Shown one piece after another: positions 55,387 to 64,000 of a DNA stretch of 64,000 nucleotides. The notes under the pieces are model-generated. The model was not told the DNA's origin and searched no databases. It worked only from the letters and a program-made list of their open reading frames with translations. Position numbers and translations under genes: made by a program. How positions within the stretch are numbered: the stretch's first letter is position 1; the number at the start of each line of letters is the position of its first letter. Source of the DNA: Larimichthys crocea (lineage: Eukaryota; Chordata; Actinopteri; Sciaenidae); contig NC_040018.1 of assembly GCF_000972845.2 (NCBI RefSeq), positions 3,949,632 to 4,013,631 on the forward strand, given 5' to 3'.

Positions 55387-57037
55387 CTAAAGATCAAAAC
55401 CAACGATGAATTCAATCCAAACACAAAGTGTAGCTTTGATTCCTGCGTGCCACAGTTTTCCAATCCAAGGCTGAATTTAAGAGGCCACAAGATGGTTAAC
55501 AGATACATGAAGTCGTGGTTACTTTTTCTTATAATCCTTTTTTCTTTTAAATTACTTATACTTTGAACAAATGATGAGAATTATAGCCTATCTAAAGTTT
55601 TATTTGAAATAAGTCACATGGAGCCTAAACTACAAATGCTCAGAGATCACAGAAAGCAGTGTAACATTTCAATAGGCCACCACTTCATACAGAGGAATAT
55701 AATTAAAACAATTATTGCAGATGAGTACAAGATGAATATATGAACATTTTATTAAATCTGATCTAGCAGGATGAAAATATTTCTTTGACTTGCTCTTGAG
55801 ACAAGATAAGATAGACTACAGTAATGAAACTTTGTGTCACTGCCATCGTCAGGGTTCACAGTCCTGTTCTACTGCAAGACCACAGCAGCGTGGCGATATG
55901 TCATCACAGCTTGGGTTGGCACTGCGAAAGTGGACAGACCCAGGACCATGGAGAAATCCTTAATAGACTTGGTGCTGAATGCCACAGACAGAGTAGGGAA
56001 GTGTGAAAGTATTCAGTGACGGACTGAATGCTCTGTGGGTTTCAGTCTTTCCATGGGATTTGTTGACAACGAGAAGAATGTGGAATAATTACAGCTAATC
56101 CTCACAACATTAAAGATATCTTAAAAGAGAAAGATTTAAAACCTGCAGCTTCATTGAAAAAAAATCTACAGATGGGTGACAAAAGACATAAAACAGTTAA
56201 ATTTTGAGGCGTCGGACAAGCTGGAGCACCCAGAACATAATCAGAAGTATCTGCCTTTGTAATGATTTTCCACATTTATTCAGGTTTTTCTTTTAATATA
56301 AAGGTTGGGTCAGAAAAGCGAGTTTGAGTAACAAGCATGATGCTCCATTGATCTCTTTTGGTCTTGACAAAGCAGCTTTTTTCCCCTTTTGTTTTCGACC
56401 GGTCATTATTTTGTTTGTTATGTTTTAATCGTTTAAGGCATCACACTCATAATGCAGCCTAACTCCGCATTCACAAAGAAACATTCCTGTCTCACCGCAT
56501 AACAAATGCTCGGCTAACAGAAGTATTGATAATTGGCTACGGAGGCGTCCTGTGCACTTGAAAGAAAGCCCAAGAATATCCATTGTGTTTTATGCCGTGT
56601 GAGATAGCAACAGCTATTACAATAGCTTCTAATTACTAGTTATGAAAGTGAAACAACATGTGTGATTGTTTAACAATAGGTGGTAGATATGAAAGCCAGT
56701 TTGATGGGATTTTGTTTTTGTAGTTGAAAGAATACGTCTCACAGGACAGCACATAACCAGTCAATTGTATCCGGTATCCGGTAACAAACTGGATCAAACA
56801 AAATTATCCAGCTCAGTGAAACTTGTAATTGCATTCGGAAGAAAACATTTGCACACACTGAATGATCAAACCTTTTCCTCTCTCTTGGAGCAAATATTTT
56901 TTATTTTTTTTTGTGATCCTTTGTTCCTAGAGGGCAAGTACTGTAGGCTAACACCTACCTTTTAAATGTACTGATCCTATAGTCATTACACAGAGGTTTA
57001 CAGCACATACTCTTTAATTCTGCAGTCTACTAAGGCT
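55387..57037. other. Gene-free stretch, no feature recognised
   Basis: AT-rich. Short ORFs at 55824-56019 have no recognisable product. No repeat was identified with confidence. Confidence 0.4.
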
Positions 57038-57492
57038 GCATTCAGACAGGATGTCGCCAATCCACCAGCGGCCGCCAATTAGACGCTTGGATTGGGCAAA
57101 CCTCCAAAGTCAGCCTGAAATGTCTCTGAAACTGAGACTGTCCAGGTGGATTCATGGACTAAACTCTGATACTCTCCCTATTGTGTTCTGACTTTGTTTA
57201 TTTCATGTACCCGGCTTTTAAATCTTTGTCTGGCTCACGCTTTATGCTTCAAAATAGAGACACGCAGAAGTTTAATTTGTTTCGTTTAGGTTGGCTTGAG
57301 CCTTGGTCAAGAGACATAGACAGTGAATGAGAGTGGGTGAGCGCCGGCAACGGTAAAGCTGGTTAATCAGTGAAATAAAAAGTTATTTCCTGAGTGTTAC
57401 ATTCAAAATATATAGACGCACCCTTGGCAATCCACCTCACCGCCGCACAACCCTGCAGTGTTTTGCTGCAGCGCCTAATCCTGTCTGAATGC
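57038..57492. mobile_element. TIR element bounded by GCATTCAGACAGGAT
   Basis: The left end GCATTCAGACAGGAT is repeated exactly, inverted, at the right end. 455 bp, non-coding. No target-site duplication was seen. A degraded relative lies at 22480-22810. Confidence 0.75.
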
Positions 57493-57581
57493 TTGATAAC
57501 AGGGCGAACATAATAACATCCCCTTTACAGCTCATATATGTTTGATTGCAAGTCAAGAGGGTACCAGGGCTCAATGTTTAT

Positions 57582-59456
57582 GCAACCTCAATTCCAAAAA
57601 AGTTTGGACATTTTGAGGACACGACATCTATGTTTTTTTAAAAAAACTATTTGAAATGTGGATTCTTCAGCTCCCAGTACAGTTTTAAACTTTCTGACAG
57701 TCCATGATTAGCTTGGGCAGAGCGACATCAACAGTGTTTCTGGATGTTGTTGATTTGAGTCTTAACTTCTATTTGTAGATGCAGAGATGTTCACAGACAA
57801 TGGTTTTCTGAAGTGTTCTCAGCTTGTATAGTAATATCCTTTCGTATATGTGCTTACTTTATTTTATTTTTTAGTCAGTGTATCCTTATTGAGTTTTTTA
57901 TAGTGTGCAGATAAGGGGAGATGACACAGACATACAGAATAGAAAGATGATAGATAAACAGATACAAAATAATAGTAAAATAACAAACAAACAATAGATC
58001 ATGGAGTGGTTTGTATGTCCAAAGCAATGCTCATTTTCAAGACCCAAGAAGCATCAAATGTTCCACATAGGACGTAAAAGGCTGCCACACAACACAACAT
58101 CAAATTTTGCGATGGACCACCGCAGTGTGTATCTTATTTTTTCTATTTTGAGAAAATCCACTGGCCAAAGGAGAGAGGACGGTTAATCTTCCAATTCGAA
58201 AGAATAAGTAGAGTATGTTGTTCTGTCAGAGTACACCAGAAAGTCCAAGGAAAGGGCACGGTTCAATTGTCTGACATGTCATCTCTGAATAAGCTTCAAA
58301 TTCAGAGGACCAGAGTGCTTGTTAAGGTTGGGACATCAACCAAAGGCTGACAGGAGCTCGCTTGCATCTGTTACAGGTAGGGCTGACCCCAGGAGAAAAT
58401 ATCGCTTGACCTTAGACATATGGTGCCAGTGTACAATCTTAAACTAACTCATGTAGGTTTCTTTATGCGGTTCCACCTGAGAGATCGGTCACGGCATGCA
58501 ACATTGGCACGTGCAGAGATTTCTCTGGATTCTTTTGCCGCACACAGTTTTTCAAAGTCACACAATCCTTGTGGTGGGTGACCCTTTCGTACCCAATCAC
58601 GACACTATGACCTTTTAAAATTTAACCTGTTTACCTGTGACGTCATCCAAACAGGCTGTCCACTGAGCATTGCACAACTTTCCCAGTCTTTCATGGCCTC
58701 TGTCCCTACATCTTTGGACCATACTGCATGTGTCAAATTCAGAGTGAGCGTATATTTACATGTTACGTCCCAGTCAAGGATTTTGGGAGCATAACATGAC
58801 ATTTAAATGGTCAAAAAAACAAGCAGTTTATTGCTGCTACAAATATAAAAGCAATACACACCACTGAAAAAGAATCTTGTCTTCAGATTGAACGCAGGCG
58901 AACACAATAAACAAAACAAACTAGGGGGAGGCTACCTAAACCCTTCTCAAAAAACAGGAGAAAACTAGTCCAAAGAAAAGGCAGTTAACTCCTACTGCTT
59001 GTAAAATAACAGTGACTATTTACAAGTGTGGTAAAAGGGTGACAATCTAAGTGACTGTGCACACAAGTGACTAGTGAAACAAGTTAGAAAGTGAATTCTT
59101 CATCAGCAAAATGAACCAGGTTGCACACAAAACAGGGAAATCCTTCAGAGCACAGGGAGGAGGACCAAACTGCACTCCCAGCCAAGGCATGCTGTCTCTG
59201 GCAGGAACTGGATTTTAAATAGGCCACAGCGATCAGCTGTAGTGAATCAGCTGCAGCACCTATACAAAGATCCTCACAACACAGACAGGAGGTCATACTC
59301 TGGAAGAAAAAAACAACAAAAACATTAACAAACAGCTACAAGAAACAATAAAATTGAACATCAAATATCTTGACGTTTTATACAGTTAAATAGAGACTGA
59401 ATTATGTTTTTATTTACATTTTACACAGTGTCCCATCTTTTTTGGAATCAGGGTTG
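57582..59456. mobile_element. TIR element, GCAACCYYRATTCCAAAAAA family, 1.9 kb
   Basis: The left end is GCAACCTCAATTCCAAAAAA. The right end, inverted, is GCAACCCTGATTCCAAAAAA, then GATGGGACACTGTGT. This is the same family of ends as 10338-10680. The interior contains no recognisable transposase, so it is either non-autonomous or carries later insertions. Target-site copies are not obvious. Confidence 0.65.
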
Positions 59457-60177
59457 CGTCTGGAAGTAAGAGTAGAAAAGCATATTTCTTGTATTGTGCA
59501 GTCCATCCTCTTGCAAATATGTCCTTGTTCGTCGAGGCTGATGGATTAAACCGGGTAGCCAAACACAGAGCTTATCAAACAGTCAGCTGTCATCTCAGAA
59601 TTCAAATGCTAAGATGCAGAAACAACTCGGATGCTGATCCATTCAGCGAGCACAGAATAAAATAACACACGTAACGTAGTATGTTATTATATTCTGACAG
59701 ACAATGACCACAACAGCATGAACACTGATTGGGCAAAAATGATCCTCTTACTATCTCTAGTATTCACAGAACATTCAGCCACATCTCATCTCATCAGATT
59801 TACTCACTGGTGATGAGAGTGGACCTTGAGTTAAAAACATTTTGTCCACCTTCTACTTAACTCAAGGTCAAGACTGAATGTCTCGAGATGGCAATTGTTC
59901 CTCCTTGATCTGCCTTGATAATTACTCAGAAAACTGCTCTTTTATATGTATTTCTTTGTATTCTCTCCACTTCACTATGAGGAAGATCATCATTTGGCTG
60001 CTTGTGTAACATCACCATAGAAACAGTCGCAATCCGGAAATTATCAAAAGATTACCATATATATATATATACTATATAACCAAAAATTATAGATGGCCCT
60101 AAAAAATATCTCATGTTACATTTACTGCCTGCACTACAATTGTTTATCCGACTGTTTTTTTGAGCTTGGCAGTTTTT
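59457..60177. other. Gene-free stretch with short inverted repeat and AT run
   Basis: Bases 59832-59875 hold GACCTTGAGTTAA and its inverse about 18 bases apart. Bases 60056-60072 are an AT run. Nothing else was recognised. Confidence 0.5.
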
Positions 60178-60368
60178 AAGATATATATTTTATCAAGCTT
60201 TATTTTCGATAGAGACAGCTGAAGAGTGACAGGAATGTGGGGAGAGAGATGGGGAATGACATGCGGTAAAGATGCACAGGTCGGATTCGAAACCCTGGGC
60301 TGCCACGGCAAGGACTGAGCCTTCGCACGTGGGGTGGTTGCTCTACCAACTGAGCTAAATGGCACCCC
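60178..60368 (-). mobile_element. tRNA-derived SINE
   Basis: The minus strand begins GGGGTGCCATTTAGCTCAG with a polymerase III A box (TAGCTCAGTTGG, 60357-60346) and a B box (GGTTTCGAATCC, 60294-60283). A body with CATTCCCCATCTCTCTCCCC and TTCCTGTCAC follows, then an AT-rich tail. This is a typical fish tRNA-type SINE. The 73-codon ORF here is a by-product. Confidence 0.88.
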
Positions 60369-60419
60369 AACCTTTACTCCAGCACCCCTACAAAATATTA
60401 CGAGAGGGATTCATTAAAA

Positions 60420-60860
60420 AAAATGTGTGTCATCATCCTGAGGCTACTGAATTACAGCTCTTCTGATTGGGTTAGGGTTAGGTTGTGGAAAAATCTCCCT
60501 CCAGAAAAGGAAGGAGGGTGCCCTGTCCATCCTGCCCTCGGACCGCGCGTAACTCCAGTCCCGTGTCGGCTGGCGGGGGCACTGGCGGCGCCTGCCATAG
60601 CGGACCTCCATCCAGCCATCCATCTTCAGCAAAAAAGTTTCTTTTTCTTTTAAAACAAAAAACCTCCAAAAGGAAGGAAAAAACACGTATCTAAAAAAAC
60701 TAAGAGAGTCTCTTAAATTAATTAAGGTAGAATAAAGCAACGTAAGAATAAAAGCAACATTTCGACCATAAGCGGTCTTCTTCAGGCAGTGACACATCAA
60801 TCCAATAACTATCCTCTCTCTTACAGAAGCTGTCTGTATGAGGATCAAGGGAGAAAGGGG
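60420..60860. repeat. GC-rich patch and a dispersed repeat edge
   Basis: Bases 60520-60610 are markedly GC-rich for this window. Bases 60735-60790 contain ACATTTCGACCATAAGCGGT and CTTCTTCAGG, words that I recall from a common fish repeat. Overlapping ORFs on both strands (60423-60848) are not supported as genes. Confidence 0.4.
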
Positions 60861-61014
60861 TTAGTGTTAGGGTTAGAGGCTTGACCACAATCCCCACAAG
60901 CCACGACTCATATCTGTGAGACGAGAAGGCAGAAAAACTCCGGGAAAGAAGCCAAGTAGTAACATGCATTAATGAGACATAAATGTGTTCAGATGGAAAG
61001 GGTGAGAAGAAGAG

Positions 61015-61335
61015 AGGAGCTTCAGTGCATCGTGGGAAGTCCTGCACCATAGCAGCAAAAATAAGTGATGGTGCAGGACTCACCTGAGACAGTCTGAACT
61101 TATAAGCTCTATCATAAAGGAAAGTCTTAAATGTGGATAGCAGTGTCCGCCTCCAGAACCAGTACTGGGAACTGATTCCACAGAGAGAGCAGCTTGATAG
61201 CTGAAGGTTCTGGCTCCTGTTCTACTTCTAGAGACAATAGGAACCACAGGGCAGCACAAGGAACCCTCCTTTCTGAGAACACAGTGTTCTCGTGGGGTAA
61301 CGGGGTACTGCGAGCTCTTTAAGATATGAAATGCA
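61015..61335 (-). mobile_element. LINE ORF C-terminal fragment (L2-like)
   Basis: The minus strand reads RTFSYQAALSLWNQFPVLVL followed by EADT. This is the conserved end of fish LINE reverse-transcriptase proteins (AFSYQAPxLWNxLP). Several frame breaks follow. The element is truncated and dead. Confidence 0.65.
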
Positions 61336-64000
61336 TGCATGAGTTGATTCTAACATTAACAGACATTACCAGCTCTGCTTCTCACTGCCTGTCAGGTTAA
61401 ATAAGACAACACAAGATGCCCTTGGGACTCAGACTGCAGCAAGTTGTATTGTATCTATTGACAGCCTCAGGAAAACACAATGGTCCAAGGTCCTAGAGGA
61501 AAGATAGAGCTCTCTCTCTTTCTCTCACACACGCAGATGCACACACACACGGGTAGACACTCTTGTGCATCAATTGATATAGCTTGATCTAAGTTGTTTC
61601 ATGTCCGCTCCAGGGACTTTATCACTGGTTATCTCTCTGGTGCTCTCTGTCTTCTGGATCAAGCAGGTTTGCCTGCACACAGCCACCTGCCTCGACACTT
61701 CTCTGATAAGATTACTCACACTGGGATTTAGTCTGTGTGTGGTTTTGTGTGTGTGTGCATGTGTTTTGATGTGATACTCTGTTAATGATGCGAATGAGGG
61801 AGGACAGATGTCTCTGCGTGTGTGTGTGTGTGTGTACGTGGACCTGACAGAAAAGATTAGACGGTGGTGGATTTATTTGAAATGTGACGGCTGTTTATTA
61901 CTCTATACACTCAGTGAATCAATGACTGAAGCAAATGCAAATGATTAGATTCAGTGCGTTATGCTAAATTAATATCTTCAATCTCCACACAAAGAAACTC
62001 ACTGCATCTCATTATGCTTCAAGACAATCTGTTAAACAGTCCAAACACTCTCCTAATCAAAGATACTGATTAGGGAAATACTCTGAATACCTCCTGATTG
62101 GATATCCACCCACACACATTGTGGTTTTACGGACCGTTGAGTCCATATATTCACTTGTAGTGAATATACTGTGTATAATAAGCAATGGCAGTGGGGACAA
62201 TCAAAAACTAGATTCCCAGCTCAAGTTACATTTGAGACATTTCTGTGTGTGTGTCTTGCTTTCTAGACTGGAAAGCAAGACACACACACAGAAATTGATT
62301 TTCACAAATCAGATTTAAACCATTGATTTGATATTCGACTCAGATTTAAAAGACGCGTGTCTCACTCTGGCCGTGAAAATCAGATTTCAGACTGTCTTGT
62401 GTGTGGGCTGGTATGGCGTTCAAATGAGAAAATCTCATTTGCTTTCAACTCAACACCATTGGATACACATCGAAAGAAAAAACACCTGTGAAGTAAACCT
62501 TTAAAGCAACATAGCTCACTCAGTTTTACCTGCAAAATATCTCTTTTCATTGCAGTAAAAACAGTCCAATGTGAATCAGTTTTTTGTATATAATCTAGTA
62601 TATTTTTTTATAGTATAACCTGGCAGTGGGTGACATGTACTGTATGCATGAAAGTGTCAGCTACTGTACGTTCTCCATGTTAACACAGTAGGGGAGGTCT
62701 TTTATGTATTTATGCCAGGAGTTTTCACATATGTGAGATGTGTGTTTGCGTCTATAAAATGGATGTATGAATTTACAGGAATCCCACGCTGCTTCTTCCC
62801 TGCAGGGGGAGGGAGGTATTTTTTTTCTCTTCCCTTCATGTCCATAAATACATGTCTACACAAAAAGCATATTTGTCTGTATGCGGGCAGTGTTTGACTG
62901 GCAAGCAGGGTAATAACCTTCCTCGCTAGAAGGGATTAACGGGAGAATGCAAATGGCAGATGTGACACATATGCATACATGATGTTTGCAGGTGCGGAGG
63001 TTTTCACACTGGCTGTTCAGAGGTGCTGAAAAGAGATCAGAATCAGTCATGAAGCTGCTGACACCACATAGGACAGAAATGTTTGATGTATCAATGGAGA
63101 TATTCATGAAAATGAATGGATGCTGATATTTATAGCTGTAAATTAGGTTTTAAGATTTCCTCTGTGTTCCTCCCAGGATGGCTAATGCAGCCTCTGGATG
63201 TCATTTCCTTGTCAATTTGTCGAATGAATGAAATTATCATCGGCTATGAGTAATTATATCACATGAACTGGAGTAATGGGAGAGCTACAAAGTGTAAATA
63301 ATGGAAGCCAGTCAGTAACAGTTTTATCTTGTTAACAGCTTGGATAGCCTGCTACCATTAAATAATGTACACAGATAGGATTAACCATTAATCTGGTACA
63401 CTGTTTGTAATCAACAGCTTTAGAGGTACTGCTAGGAGGATTTAATATGCTCTTTACTTTGTTAGAGCCAGGCTACCTGATCACCCTTATTTCCAGTATT
63501 TGAGCTAAGCTAAAAATATACAAAAAAGCATATTTCACACATGTCCAACAAGTCCTCTTATTTCACCAAGCTCTCGCCAACAACTGAAAGGCAGTCCGCG
63601 AGTTACTCTTGCTGAATCGCGTCTTCTGTCAACGTTCCCTTGCCCAGCTCAGGTTCTGGCACAACACCAGCTCCACTCCCTGTCAGCATCCCCCTCCCCC
63701 CCCCCCGAACCCATGTCAAAGCAGCTATAGTTTGCAGAAGTTCGTCAGTAAATCGCAGAGTTGATGCGGAGCAACCAGAGGACATCAGAGGTAAAAGAGA
63801 AAACATTTCCTTTATAAAATGAAGATGTACTTCTCATAGGTCATCGGAGCACAAAGTGAGCACTTTTTGAAAAAGCCTAAAGTAATTAAATCCAAAGAGC
63901 ACACACAGCTACAAAAGGTTTTCATATTAAGTCTGGGTGCGTCATGTTCTCTCTTTTTTTTGTCAGTTGGTATTGTTTCTTTTTTGTTCATGAACCTAAT
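61336..64000. other. Gene-free right end
   Basis: Contains TG/CA-rich stretches (about 61730-61840), a perfect hairpin (62239-62295) and, at 63410-63800, an inverted copy of the dispersed repeat seen at 42440-43010 together with a poly-C run (63692-63706). ORFs here have no domain support. Confidence 0.5.
62239..62295. repeat. Perfect 25-bp inverted repeat with 7-base loop
   Basis: Left arm 62239-62263 (ATTTCTGTG...GCTTTC) is the exact reverse complement of 62271-62295. The loop is TAGACTG. Each arm includes a TG/CA run. Symmetry stops sharply at both outer ends. Confidence 0.95.

Noticed and set aside
60144..60365. 73-codon minus-strand ORF and a possible tRNA gene
   Set aside because: The A and B boxes are those of a tRNA-derived SINE with body and tail. 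There is no intact cloverleaf, so it is neither a tRNA gene nor a protein gene.
60444..60848. 134-codon minus-strand ORF with GC-rich part
   Set aside because: Overlaps ORFs in other frames and repeat words. No domain or splice support.
45433..64000. Search for the next gene or for an unusual system on the right side
   Set aside because: Only transposons, satellites and unassigned AT-rich DNA were seen. The region could be an intron of a gene outside the window, but nothing here shows it.

Overview
The window reads as chromosomal DNA of a spiny-rayed (percomorph-type) teleost fish. It is AT-rich, has split genes with GT-AG introns, and is dense in fish-type interspersed repeats: hAT, piggyBac-like and Tc1 DNA elements, a tRNA-derived SINE, LINE 3' ends, and CA, ATCT and GA microsatellites. 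I found no bacterial-style operon, CRISPR array, viral genome or confident ncRNA gene.

Two genes can be assembled exon by exon with every splice phase agreeing, both on the minus strand. From 11451 down to the left edge runs a secreted or membrane-bound zona pellucida (ZP) domain protein: 13 coding exons and about 742 codons, with its C-terminus outside the window. It has a signal peptide, a Cys-rich N-terminal region, a ZP-N domain with four cysteines, a ZP-C domain carrying a Ser/Thr/Asn-rich insert after an RVRR site, and a Thr-rich stalk. From 26055 to 16173 runs a complete transaldolase 1 gene (taldo1): 8 coding exons and 339 residues, with all expected active-site residues present. Its promoter has a TATA box only 31 bases upstream of the first ATG. 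The two genes lie head to tail with about 4.7 kb between their coding regions. I see no functional link between them.

From about 24.94 kb to 45.43 kb the sequence is duplicated in an odd order. Segment A (taldo1 exon 1, promoter and flank) occurs twice in a row, then segment B (about 7.8 kb, repeats only) occurs twice, with an ATCT microsatellite at the A/B junction of each. The inner block A2+B1 (about 27.36-37.36 kb) is colinear with A1 joined to B2. It is full of one-base indels, including a frameshift in taldo1 exon 1 and broken CA repeats. The simplest reading is that a noisy or alternative-haplotype contig was inserted into the assembly (false duplication). If so, the real locus is about 10 kb shorter.

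From 45.4 to 64 kb I find no gene. The region holds TIR-bounded DNA elements (53650-54125, 54574-55386, 57038-57492, 57582-59456), a 21-bp-type minisatellite (51.7-52.3 kb), a SINE, a LINE fragment, and a perfect 25-bp hairpin at 62239-62295. I did not find a convincing new biological system. The items most worth a second look are the false duplication, the unusual ZP protein, the taldo1 start region, the tandemly copied splice donor in taldo1 intron 3, and two hairpins.
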